Positions 43,378 to 51,870 of a stretch of DNA of 64,000 nucleotides are shown here, in pieces. Under the pieces are notes generated by a model. It saw nothing but the letters and a program-made list of their open reading frames with translations. It made no database searches and was not told where the DNA came from. Positions within the stretch are counted from its first letter, which is position 1; each line of letters starts with the position of its first letter. Position numbers and translations under genes: made by a program. Source of the stretch: Candidatus Gastranaerophilales bacterium (GTDB lineage: Bacteria; Cyanobacteriota; Vampirovibrionia; Gastranaerophilales; Gastranaerophilaceae); contig CALUTD010000005.1 in the NCBI GenBank assembly GCA_944323625.1, forward strand, positions 1 through 64,000, given 5' to 3'.

Positions 43378-44232
43378 ATGAACAGAACTATTATTAAAGC
43401 TCCCTCGGTAAATATGGAGAAACTTGAAAATTTGTTTATTGAAATGACGGCTCAAAATTGTAATTTAAGATGTAAGCATTGTTATATTGATTTTAAAGAT
43501 AAAAAAGTAAAAGATTTTATCCCGATTGATAAAGTAAAGCAAGCATTAATGAATGTTAACAAGAAAGATTTACAATATATACATCTGACAGGTGCCGAGC
43601 CTATGTTGCACCCTGATTTTAACCATATTTTAAGACTTTGTTTAAAATATTCGTCTGTTGTAATACATACAAACGCTCTTAATATTAATGATAAGAAAGC
43701 AAGATTTCTTCGTAAAGTTGAAGAAGAAAATAATATGAACCATGAAATTGTTTTTATGATTAGTATTGACCACTATATTGAAAAAGAAAATGATTCATTA
43801 AGGGGAAGAGGTTCTTACAGAAAAGCTGTACATGCACTTCAAAGTCTTATTAAATATGAATTTAACCCAATATTATCTATTGTTAATTATTTTAATATTC
43901 CAATTGATGAATTAAAATCTAATTTTAAAGAACTGTGTGATTCTATTAATTTTGAAACAACAGACTTGAATTTTAAAATTATTCCTTATCTAGATAAAAA
44001 CAAAATGATGGATATGCCTGAAAATATTGATTATACTAACTTGAAAACGGAATGCAAAAAAGGTAGAACTCTTACTATTAACGGAGTATTCACATGCCCT
44101 TTATTATGTTGTGATAACAGAGGAAAATGCGGTTCGGATTTAACTGACTATTCTTCAAAAAGCTATTTGGAAACAGAGTTTTGTTCTCAATGTATTAACC
44201 ATAACAATTTTTTATTCTCATTAGAATTGTAA
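43378..44232 (+). CDS. Radical SAM protein
   Basis: A 284-residue radical SAM enzyme. The 4Fe-4S cluster motif is CNLRCKHC (Cys28, Cys32, Cys35), and HLTGAEPMLHPDF follows. Six to seven cysteines near the C-terminus (CPLLCCDNRGKC, then CSQC) suggest a SPASM-like auxiliary cluster. Such proteins modify peptides or proteins, or activate enzymes. ATG 43378 after AAAAGGA is preferred to one 45 nt earlier. No clear precursor peptide accompanies it; the divergent 56-aa gene is the only small neighbour. Confidence 0.85.
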   Translation: MNRTIIKAPSVNMEKLENLFIEMTAQNCNLRCKHCYIDFKDKKVKDFIPIDKVKQALMNVNKKDLQYIHLTGAEPMLHPDFNHILRLCLKYSSVVIHTNALNINDKKARFLRKVEEENNMNHEIVFMISIDHYIEKENDSLRGRGSYRKAVHALQSLIKYEFNPILSIVNYFNIPIDELKSNFKELCDSINFETTDLNFKIIPYLDKNKMMDMPENIDYTNLKTECKKGRTLTINGVFTCPLLCCDNRGKCGSDLTDYSSKSYLETEFCSQCINHNNFLFSLEL

Positions 44233-44324
44233 CAGAATTTTAACAAAACTGTTTAAAAAAGTCATGAATTGGTTTCAAAAAGTTTTCATGTAAATAAGAG
44301 GAAAAAAATAACGAGGATAAAAGG

Positions 44325-44768
44325 ATGGCATACGCTTTATTTGCATCAAGAAAATTAGTTTTAGACGGGCAGTTAAACAATGCACAATTGCAACAGACTC
44401 AACGGTCAAATGAGCAGTATAATCTTGCAACAAGAAATCAAAACCTTCAACAGCAATTGACAAGCATGAATGTTTCTCAATCGGGAGAATTGGCTGAATT
44501 ATATGAACAGTTATCAAATGCATCAAATACAGATGAGAGAAATTCAATTAATGCTCAAATACAACAAAAAGAATTAGAATATGAACAAGAAATTGACGAT
44601 ATAAACAGATCGATATATGAAATTTCAATAAAAGAAAATGCTATTGAAATGGAAGTTAAACGTCTTGATACCCAGGTAACAGCTTTGCAGCAACAGTTAC
44701 AAGCGGTAGAAGAAGCAGAAGGTGCAGGCATCCAAAGGGCAACACCCAAATACGGCGGTATCCAATAA
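44325..44768 (+). CDS. Unknown coiled-coil protein
   Basis: A 147-residue Gln/Glu-rich helical protein. A coiled coil runs from about residue 20 to 125 (NEQYNLATRNQNLQQQL; ELEYEQEIDDINRSI), and a short tail ends GGIQ. Near the C-terminus NAIEMEVKRLDTQ matches NMLEMELKQLETQ in the unknown protein at 53862, so the two may be distant paralogues. A strong terminator follows, and it is transcribed as a single unit. Confidence 0.6.
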   Translation: MAYALFASRKLVLDGQLNNAQLQQTQRSNEQYNLATRNQNLQQQLTSMNVSQSGELAELYEQLSNASNTDERNSINAQIQQKELEYEQEIDDINRSIYEISIKENAIEMEVKRLDTQVTALQQQLQAVEEAEGAGIQRATPKYGGIQ

Positions 44769-44789
44769 TAATCTTAATAATAATAAAAA

Positions 44790-44827
44790 CAGAAGGAGAA
44801 AATATATATTTTCTCCTTCTGTTTTTT
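44790..44827 (+). terminator. Strong terminator after coiled-coil gene
   Basis: A perfect 16-bp palindrome (CAGAAGGAGAAAATAT with its complement) followed by TTTTTT. Confidence 0.9.
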
Positions 44828-44914
44828 GCGTTTAATATTGTTTGAAATGCTACATTTACATTAACACAGATTTTTTATATATGATATAATTTTTAATAAG
44901 ATAATCTTGGAAAA

Positions 44915-46780
44915 ATGATGAGAGTTATATCTAGATATATATATACGAGTATTTTTATTATTTTTATGTTTTTGTTCGCTCAAACAGGTTTTTGTGAAGA
45001 ACAAAACGATTTGACTTCTGATATTTCAGATACATCTAAGATTACTAAAATAGAATTTGAAGGAAATCATCTTATTAATGATTCAGATATCGTAAAAGTT
45101 ATGAACATGCAAATAGGTGATATATATAGTAAAGAACTTGTACAACAAAATTTGAAGGCTATATATAAAACAGGTTATTTTTCAGAGAAAATGAAAGCCA
45201 TTCCTATACCTACAGACCCTGATTCTCTGACTTTAAGAATCTATTTGGAAGAAAATATTCCGATTACAGGATTTGCAATTTCCGGTAATACAGTCGTATC
45301 AACGGGAGAAATTATAAGTATTATAAATTATCTTGAAGGTCAGCCGCAAAATTTAAAAACTTTAGGCGAAGCCGTTGTTAAAATAGAAGATTTGTATGCA
45401 TCAAAAGGATATGTACTGGCAAGAGTTTCCGCGCTTCAAGATGACCCTGACGGCTGTGTAAATATTGAACTTGAAGAAGGTATTATAAATTCTATTGCGT
45501 TTGAAGGAAATAAGAAAACAAAAGATTTTGTTATTGAAAGAAATATTTTGTCTACTCCCGGAAGTGTTTATAATGAAAATACTTTGAAAGCAGACTTAAT
45601 GAGATTATATTCGACACAGGCATTTAGGGATGTAAATCGATCCATTGAAAGATGTGATGATAATCCGAATTTATATGATATTACTATTTTGCTTGAAGAA
45701 CAGAGAACGGGAACAATCTCTCTAGGTGGTGGTTTGGATACTGCAACGGGACTTTTTGGACAGGCCGGATTTGTTGAAAATAACTTTTTAGGTAACGGTC
45801 AGAGAGTAGGTATTAACTTTATGGCAGGTACCGGGGTTATAATGTCTGACAGTTCAACACTTGACCATGCCAATTTACAGGCAGAAGTAAGTTTCTTTGA
45901 ACCGCGTTTAAAAGGAACTGATAACTCATTACTGGTTAAAGCTTTCGGCCGTGATTTCGGTAGCTATCAGGTTCCTCTTGCCATAGAACAAAGATACGGA
46001 GCGGAAGTAGTTCTTTCAAGACCCTTTAAAACATATAAAAATTTACTCGGTTCTATCAAAATCGGTGGTGAATATATAAAAGTTAAAGAAGGTGACGCAA
46101 ATAAAATTGCGGCAATATATAATCAACATAATGTACCGATATCAGAGCGTTCAAAGCAGTTACAGGGCGGAACATATTTTACTCTCGGACCAAGCCTTGT
46201 TTATGATACCCGTGACAATGTCTTAAATCCTAGAGATGGTGTACTTGCGACTTTAAGATTTAATGAAAATGTTAATTTAACTGATTTTGATTTCACGCAC
46301 GGAACTTTATCAGCAGGTATTAAAAAATATTTCCCTGTTATGAAAAAGTCGTCTTTCTCTTTGATGGCAAGAGCTGCAGGAAAAATCCACGGCGATATGC
46401 CTGAAGTTATGGCATATAGCCTTGGTGGTCCTTATACCGTAAGAGGTTACAGAATGAGTACAATCGGTACCGGTGAAGGTTTTATGATGGGAAGCGCCGA
46501 ACTTACTACTCCGTTTTTCTTTTTGGATAGAATTGAAAAGGCTAGATTCTTAGATAACATTAAGTTTTCTATGTTTGTTGATGCCGGTCATTTATATAAC
46601 GGTACTATTACAAATAAACTCTATAACAGACCCGAATACGGTATTGCAGGCGGTGTAGGTATTAAATTGTTTATCCCGGGGGTTGGTCCTTTGTCTATAA
46701 ATTACGGTATACCGTTTACAAATGTAGGTGAAGGAAACAGAAGAGGAGCATTCTCATTTGGTGTCGGAGATATATTCTGA
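44915..46780 (+). CDS. bamA: BamA/Omp85 outer membrane assembly protein
   Basis: A 621-residue protein. The signal peptide (about 1-27) ends near GFC. Three POTRA repeats follow: ITKIEFEGNHLINDSDIVKV (about 43-110), ITGFAISGNTVVSTGEIISI (about 117-190) and INSIAFEGNKKTKDFVIERN (about 192-265). A 16-strand barrel domain (about 280-621) ends in Phe. Three POTRAs resemble cyanobacterial Omp85 rather than the five of proteobacteria. It inserts beta-barrels into the outer membrane. The stop shares one base with tsaE. Confidence 0.93.
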   Translation: MMRVISRYIYTSIFIIFMFLFAQTGFCEEQNDLTSDISDTSKITKIEFEGNHLINDSDIVKVMNMQIGDIYSKELVQQNLKAIYKTGYFSEKMKAIPIPTDPDSLTLRIYLEENIPITGFAISGNTVVSTGEIISIINYLEGQPQNLKTLGEAVVKIEDLYASKGYVLARVSALQDDPDGCVNIELEEGIINSIAFEGNKKTKDFVIERNILSTPGSVYNENTLKADLMRLYSTQAFRDVNRSIERCDDNPNLYDITILLEEQRTGTISLGGGLDTATGLFGQAGFVENNFLGNGQRVGINFMAGTGVIMSDSSTLDHANLQAEVSFFEPRLKGTDNSLLVKAFGRDFGSYQVPLAIEQRYGAEVVLSRPFKTYKNLLGSIKIGGEYIKVKEGDANKIAAIYNQHNVPISERSKQLQGGTYFTLGPSLVYDTRDNVLNPRDGVLATLRFNENVNLTDFDFTHGTLSAGIKKYFPVMKKSSFSLMARAAGKIHGDMPEVMAYSLGGPYTVRGYRMSTIGTGEGFMMGSAELTTPFFFLDRIEKARFLDNIKFSMFVDAGHLYNGTITNKLYNRPEYGIAGGVGIKLFIPGVGPLSINYGIPFTNVGEGNRRGAFSFGVGDIF

Positions 46781-47247
46781 TGGTTTATTCAGTACTTTGT
46801 AATGACATTAATGATACTGAAAAACTTGCAAAAAAATTTGCAGATATAATAATACCTTACGGCGCTTTTGTATGTTTATTTGGAGAAGTAGGCGCGGGTA
46901 AGACAGCATTTACAAAACTGGTTTGTAAATATTTAGAAGTTAAAGAAAAAGTTACAAGTCCAAGCTTTGTAATTTTAAATGAATATAAAACAGGAGTTAT
47001 TCCGGTTTATCATTTTGATTTATACAGACTTGAAAATGAAGGAGTAAAAACTGTTATTAATGAACTGGAAGAATATTCTGAAGGAAAAATACTTACCTGC
47101 GTTGAATGGGCTGAATTTTCTCAAAATGCTTTACCTTTTGACAGAATTGAGCTTAAAATTAATTATGTAGATGAAAATAGAAGAGAATTTGTTTTTGAAT
47201 CTTTTGGAAATAAAAGCAGCGAAATTGTGAAAAGGCTTTCTTTATGA
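46780..47247 (+). CDS. tsaE: TsaE, tRNA t6A biosynthesis ATPase
   Basis: A 155-residue ATPase with Walker A GEVGAGKTAFTK near residue 36, then VTSPSFVILNEYKTG and CVEWAEF. Together with TsaB, TsaD and TsaC it makes threonylcarbamoyl-A37. It starts inside the bamA stop and overlaps tsaB by 4 nt. Confidence 0.95.
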   Translation: MVYSVLCNDINDTEKLAKKFADIIIPYGAFVCLFGEVGAGKTAFTKLVCKYLEVKEKVTSPSFVILNEYKTGVIPVYHFDLYRLENEGVKTVINELEEYSEGKILTCVEWAEFSQNALPFDRIELKINYVDENRREFVFESFGNKSSEIVKRLSL

Positions 47248-47906
47248 TTACACTTGTTTTTGATACTTGTTTTAATAAATCTTATATATATCTTAAAATA
47301 GATAATAAAATTAATGTTTCAAAATCTTTGATTTCAGATGATAAAAATTATCATACGGCATATCTTATTCCTCAAATTTGCGAAATTCTAAAAGAAAACA
47401 AATTATTTGTAAAAGATATAGATGTAATCGGAGTAAATATAGGCCCCGGAAGTTTTACCGGAATAAGGGCGGGGCTTACTATTGCAAGAGTTTTATCACA
47501 ACAGGCTAATATAAAACTTGTCGGCGTAAATTCCTTTGAAATTCTATCAAAAATTAATAATACTGAAAAACGAACTATTATTGCGCTTGATGCAAGAAAA
47601 AAAATGGTATATTTTTCTGATGGTATTTTAATAAAGCCTCAATTAATTCAAAAAGATTCTTTAAAAGATTATATTGATGATGATTGTTTTGTTATTACTG
47701 ATTCTTCCATTAACTTATATTTAAAAGAAGCCGGTATTAATTCTCTTTGCTATGAAGATTGCAGTTGTGATTTTGGAAAATTTTTGTCGGATATTGTAAA
47801 TTGTAAGCTTACAAATGAGCCCGATAATGATTTTCACTGGGCCAAAGTTAAACCTTTATATATTCAAGAACCTTCAATTACTAAGCCCAAAACGGTTATT
47901 CGATAA
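47244..47906 (+). CDS. tsaB: TsaB, tRNA t6A biosynthesis scaffold
   Basis: A 220-residue member of the TsaB family, an inactive relative of TsaD. It has GVNIGPGSFTGIRAGLTIAR and LIPQICEIL. The overlap with tsaE and matching function support the call. tsaD is not in the window. Confidence 0.93.
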   Translation: MITLVFDTCFNKSYIYLKIDNKINVSKSLISDDKNYHTAYLIPQICEILKENKLFVKDIDVIGVNIGPGSFTGIRAGLTIARVLSQQANIKLVGVNSFEILSKINNTEKRTIIALDARKKMVYFSDGILIKPQLIQKDSLKDYIDDDCFVITDSSINLYLKEAGINSLCYEDCSCDFGKFLSDIVNCKLTNEPDNDFHWAKVKPLYIQEPSITKPKTVIR

Positions 47907-47936
47907 ACCTAAATTTGTATTTTAGGATTTATTCGC

Positions 47937-48209
47937 TTAAGCAATTGGCAAAGTATATACCGGCATATTTACAATTTCCTCTTTTTTCTTTCTTGAAAGT
48001 TTCTTGAAATTTATTTCTGCTTTCATTGCTTCGCTTTTAGAATTAAATTCTTTTGAATATACAAGCATAAACGGTTTATTTGCTCTTGTATACTTTGCAC
48101 CTTTTCCTTCTTTATGCATTTTATATCGTTTTTCAACGTCATCTGTATAGCCGCAGTATAATTTATTATTTACTGTTAAGATTACATACATATAATATTT
48201 TTTATTCAT
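47937..48209 (-). CDS. GIY-YIG nuclease-domain protein (UPF0213-like)
   Basis: A 90-residue single-domain GIY-YIG protein. It reads YYMYVILTVNNKLYCGYTDD, then an RYKMHKEGKGAKYTR block, then EINFKKLSRKKKEEIV. Small proteins of this type are common and mostly uncharacterised. ATG 48209 overlaps the dus stop by 8 nt; a TTG four codons earlier is an alternative. Confidence 0.88.
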   Translation of the reverse strand: MNKKYYMYVILTVNNKLYCGYTDDVEKRYKMHKEGKGAKYTRANKPFMLVYSKEFNSKSEAMKAEINFKKLSRKKKEEIVNMPVYTLPIA

Positions 48210-49188
48210 TTCCCTGTTCAATTTCTTTTAGTATAGAAACAATATTATCATATTTTAATTCCGTGACAAGCCTATGTCTGTATTCGCCTCCGCCTCGAAC
48301 ATTTTTTATATATGCAGGATAGAATTTTCTGAAAAATTTAATCCCTGTTTCTTCACCTCTAAATGATATTTGAAAATCTAAATGCTTTTTTAACATTTTT
48401 ATTTTTTCATTCAAATCCGGTTCAGGAAGAAGTATTCCTTCATTTAAATATTTTTCTATTCTTGAGATAAGTGATAAATCTCCCATGCAGGCTCTTGCAA
48501 CGGCGATTCCGTCTGCTTTTGAAATTGTAAGACATTCTTGCGCGTTTTGCGGGCTTGTTATATCTCCATTTGCGAAATACGGAATATCAATTTCTCCTTT
48601 TAGTTTTGAGATTTCAACCCAATCGGCAGTGCCCGAATACATTTGTGCTCTTGTTCTTGCGTGAACGGTCACTGCATTTGCGCCTGCTTCTTGCATAAGC
48701 TGCGCAAATGCAACAAAGTTTTTTGAATCTTGGCTCCAGCCAAGTCTAAATTTACATGTAACGGGAATTTTTACTGCTTCTTTGACTGCAATTACTATAT
48801 CTTTCGCAAGCTTCGGATTCTTCATTAATGAACATCCGTCATTGCCATTTACTATTTTTTTTATCGGGCAGCCCATATTTATATCAATTATTGTTGCTTT
48901 AGGTTCAAGTATTTTTGCAGCTTTAGCCATTAGTTCAGGTTTGTGACCTTCAATTTGAAAAGAACATGGCGCCTCTTTTTCATTTGTATGTGTAATATTG
49001 CAATCAGGTTTTTGCACAAGTGCTTCAGAACTTATCATCTCTGTTGTAAGAAGTGAATTTTTAGAATATTCTCTTATTAAACTGCGCAAAACAAAATCTG
49101 TGATTCCTGCCATCGGGGCAAGTGCAACCTTTGATTTAATTATTACATTTCCAATTTTTATTGAAGGCTGTTCAATTAATGTTTGCAT
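48202..49188 (-). CDS. dus: tRNA-dihydrouridine synthase (DusB-like)
   Basis: A 328-residue flavoenzyme reducing uridine in tRNA D loops. It has VALAPMAGITDFVLR, INMGCPIKKIVNGNDGCSLM (with the catalytic Cys), VTVHARTRAQMYSGTADW and ANGDI. A single clear DUS domain with a C-terminal helical extension fits DusB. It shares one base with the TPR gene. Confidence 0.93.
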   Translation of the reverse strand: MQTLIEQPSIKIGNVIIKSKVALAPMAGITDFVLRSLIREYSKNSLLTTEMISSEALVQKPDCNITHTNEKEAPCSFQIEGHKPELMAKAAKILEPKATIIDINMGCPIKKIVNGNDGCSLMKNPKLAKDIVIAVKEAVKIPVTCKFRLGWSQDSKNFVAFAQLMQEAGANAVTVHARTRAQMYSGTADWVEISKLKGEIDIPYFANGDITSPQNAQECLTISKADGIAVARACMGDLSLISRIEKYLNEGILLPEPDLNEKIKMLKKHLDFQISFRGEETGIKFFRKFYPAYIKNVRGGGEYRHRLVTELKYDNIVSILKEIEQGNE

Positions 49189-51311
49189 TATTTAATCTCT
49201 GTAATTCTTGTTTGAGCATATTTTTTATATTCATTATCTTCATTACAAAGTTCAACATATTTCTTGTAGTTTTCCTTTGCCGCCTGGTAGTTATTTATTG
49301 CATCGTAATCAACACCTAAAGAGTAATATGCAATTATCATATCAGGTGCATATTTTAATGTGGATTTATAATCTGATATAGCTTTTTGATAATTATTTAA
49401 TGCATCATAAGCCAATGCCCTGTAATAGTATACAGTAGAATTTGAAGAATTTAATTTTAACACTTTATCAAACTCTGCTATAGCCTCAGTATATTTTTTT
49501 GAATCATATAAATTTACTGCATTTGCTAATATGTCCTCTGTTAACTTCTCAGAAATAAAAGATGAAAGCTCTTTTGCCTTAGTGTTGTTCGGATTTTTAT
49601 TCAAAGACATCTGCAAATAAGTTTGAGCATTTGTTAAATCGTCGGCATAAGCATATAAGGAAGCAATATAATAGGGGATATCGGAATTTTTTGAATCAAG
49701 TTCCATGGCCTTTTTATAATAGAATATAGCATTATTGTTATCAGACAAAGACTGATACGCTGCTGCAATCCCTAGCAGAGAGTCGGCAGTAGGCGGATCA
49801 ATTTTTTTATATTCTTCTATTGCCTTTTGGTAATCACCGCTTTGGAAAAGATTTGAAGCATTATTATATCTGTTAAGACTGTATTCACTTTCTGCAATTT
49901 TATATTGTTTTTGAACAAGTTCATTTGCAGGGGCTATACTTTGAGCTTTCTTAATTATGTTGTATGCATCATTATAATTTTTCTTTTGTCTGTATGCTTG
50001 TGATAGATTAATATATGCATCTATATTGTTATTATCCATTTTAATGGATTGAAGATAATAAGTTATGGCATCATCTATTTTATTAGCTTTATGAAGTTCA
50101 TAAGCAAATTCATAGTATGCTGCAGCATTCATTGGACTGTTTTGAACATTTTTATATAGATATGCAAGTACATCTTCAGTAGACATAGTATTTTTTAATA
50201 AATCAAATAATGCTGCTTTTATTGCCGCATTACTCGGATCAACAGCCAAAGCTTCTTTATAAAGTGCAACTGCTTCATCATTTCTTTTAAGATTTTTATA
50301 GCATTCTGCCTTATAAACTAAAACTTTAGGATTTTGAGGCTGCATTTGAAGTATAGAATTATAAGTTGTTATTGCGGAATCATATTTTTTTTGCTCTTGA
50401 TACAGTGTACCTATATTAATTTTAGTGTTTATATTTGAAGGATTTAGAGCTTCTGCTTTTTTGTATTCTGCTAATGCTTCGTTGTATCTTTTTTGCTTTT
50501 GATAAACTACTCCCAAATTAGCATGTGCCTCCGCATCTTTTGGTGCTTCATCAACTTTTTTTTGCCATATTCGCTCTAATGAATTTAGTATATCATCTCT
50601 CTCGGATGATGAATTAAGCGCATAACTGTATTCTTTTAAGGAGGATGAAAAATCGTTTAATTGTTCATAAGTTCTTGCAAGCTTTAAATGAATATCAATA
50701 TTATCAGGTTCAATTTGTTCTGCTGTTTTATAAAGTTTTAACGCTTTTTCGGGTCTGTCAAAAATTTTATAAATATCACCTAAAGAATATGTTGCTTGAA
50801 ACTTATATTTCTGATTATTAATAAGTCTATAATAGTCGTATGCTGCAGCTGCAAATTCACCTTTAACTCTTGAAGCTTTTGCATTTTCCAATATTGTTTC
50901 AGGAGTAAGCTGTTCTTTAAGGCTTCCTTCTAATGCAGCAAGGTTTTTTTCCATTGAAGCTACTGATTGAGCGGAAGCAAAACTATTTGAGTCGGAAAAA
51001 TATTTTACAAAAAATAATGCGGATTTTATATCAGAGATTGCTTTATCTACAGATTTGACGGTGTTATTATAATATACTGCCCTCATATTATATGCATTTG
51101 ATAAACCGATAAGAGAAGATGTGTCATTCGGGTTAATTCTAATGGCTTTTTTAAATTCATTTATAGCACTTGAATACTGAGAATTAGAAAGGTATTGATT
51201 CCCTTGGACGTAATTTTCACTTTCTTGATAATTGTCATCATATACAGTTTGCGGGTATGCGGCTGTTTGAAGTGCTAATATAACAATAAAAAAACTAAAT
51301 AATCTCTTCAT
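49188..51311 (-). CDS. Large secreted TPR protein
   Basis: A 707-residue protein starting MKRLFSFFIVILALQTAAYP, a signal peptide, then about 15-17 TPR repeats almost to the end (for example AEAHANLGVVYQKQKRYNEA; NPKVLVYKAECYKNLKRNDE). Met at 51311 is chosen because AAGGAGC lies upstream; a longer frame to 51350 would hide the signal. No catalytic domain. It probably scaffolds an envelope or secretion complex. It starts at a divergent region containing the inserted poly-G leader. Confidence 0.8.
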   Translation of the reverse strand: MKRLFSFFIVILALQTAAYPQTVYDDNYQESENYVQGNQYLSNSQYSSAINEFKKAIRINPNDTSSLIGLSNAYNMRAVYYNNTVKSVDKAISDIKSALFFVKYFSDSNSFASAQSVASMEKNLAALEGSLKEQLTPETILENAKASRVKGEFAAAAYDYYRLINNQKYKFQATYSLGDIYKIFDRPEKALKLYKTAEQIEPDNIDIHLKLARTYEQLNDFSSSLKEYSYALNSSSERDDILNSLERIWQKKVDEAPKDAEAHANLGVVYQKQKRYNEALAEYKKAEALNPSNINTKINIGTLYQEQKKYDSAITTYNSILQMQPQNPKVLVYKAECYKNLKRNDEAVALYKEALAVDPSNAAIKAALFDLLKNTMSTEDVLAYLYKNVQNSPMNAAAYYEFAYELHKANKIDDAITYYLQSIKMDNNNIDAYINLSQAYRQKKNYNDAYNIIKKAQSIAPANELVQKQYKIAESEYSLNRYNNASNLFQSGDYQKAIEEYKKIDPPTADSLLGIAAAYQSLSDNNNAIFYYKKAMELDSKNSDIPYYIASLYAYADDLTNAQTYLQMSLNKNPNNTKAKELSSFISEKLTEDILANAVNLYDSKKYTEAIAEFDKVLKLNSSNSTVYYYRALAYDALNNYQKAISDYKSTLKYAPDMIIAYYSLGVDYDAINNYQAAKENYKKYVELCNEDNEYKKYAQTRITEIK

Positions 51312-51419
51312 GTTCGGCTTGCTCCTTAAACAATAACTATTGTATACCAATTATAAGAATATTCATATAGCAAAACAAGATAATTTAATATTTTTCAAGA
51401 GTTATAATTTTAAATTTTG

Positions 51420-51528
51420 TTTACAAAATGTTAAATTAGGGTATAATATTAATATAAATTTATAAGGAGGAATTATGAAGAATTTGCAAAATCTAATGCA
51501 AAATACCCCCCCCCCTTGTAGCGACTAA
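51420..51528 (+). pseudogene. Promoter and 5' end of an interrupted gene
   Basis: TTTACA (51420-51425), 16 nt, TATAAT (51442-51447), TAAGGAGGAATT, ATG 51475. The frame reads MKNLQNLMQNTPPPCSD and stops at 51528, running into ten C at 51506-51515. Other tract lengths also stop quickly. The strong expression signals lead nowhere, which suggests that the gene body was cut off here. Its likely 3' part is at 51667-51819. Confidence 0.6.
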
Positions 51529-51600
51529 ATGATTTATACATAATTTTTCCCCTTTTTTCAATTTATATTATCATATATTCTTTATAATTTGTAAATAAAA
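51506..51600 (-). repeat. Poly-G leader cassette, reversed, ten G
   Basis: On the minus strand: AATATATGATAATATAAATT (identical to 27518-27537), a GGGG ribosome site, ATG 51541, frame MYKSFSRYKGGG, then ten G and only about ten further codons to a stop. It is the same cassette as at 27495-27596 and 8797-8880, in reverse orientation relative to the interrupted plus-strand gene that ends at the tract. Confidence 0.7.
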
Positions 51601-51666
51601 ACAAAAACTTAAAGAATCGTTTGCACTATATTCATAAATTTCTCCTTTAGAAAATAAATTAATATA

Positions 51667-51819
51667 TTAAACGTACTTGAATCTACCTTTATAGAGGCTT
51701 TTGACTTTGAGCACAAAAATTCAAACGATGATTTAATTAAACAAATAAACACTATAATGCAAGAAAATCCGCAGAAAGTAGAAGATTTTTATAAAATAGT
51801 TGTTGCATTAACAAAATAA
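51667..51819 (+). pseudogene. 3' fragment of the interrupted gene
   Basis: An open stretch LNVLESTFIEAFDFEHKNSN continuing DDLIKQINTIMQENPQKVED and ending ALTK, with normal codon use but no start. It follows the reversed leader cassette. Joined to the orphan start at 51475 it would give a small helical protein. The parent is unknown. The remaining bases to the next gene hold nothing else. Confidence 0.5.
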
Positions 51820-51870
51820 TTTAAGTTTTACCTGACAAAATAACACAGTATTACCTTTGATATCAAGTTA

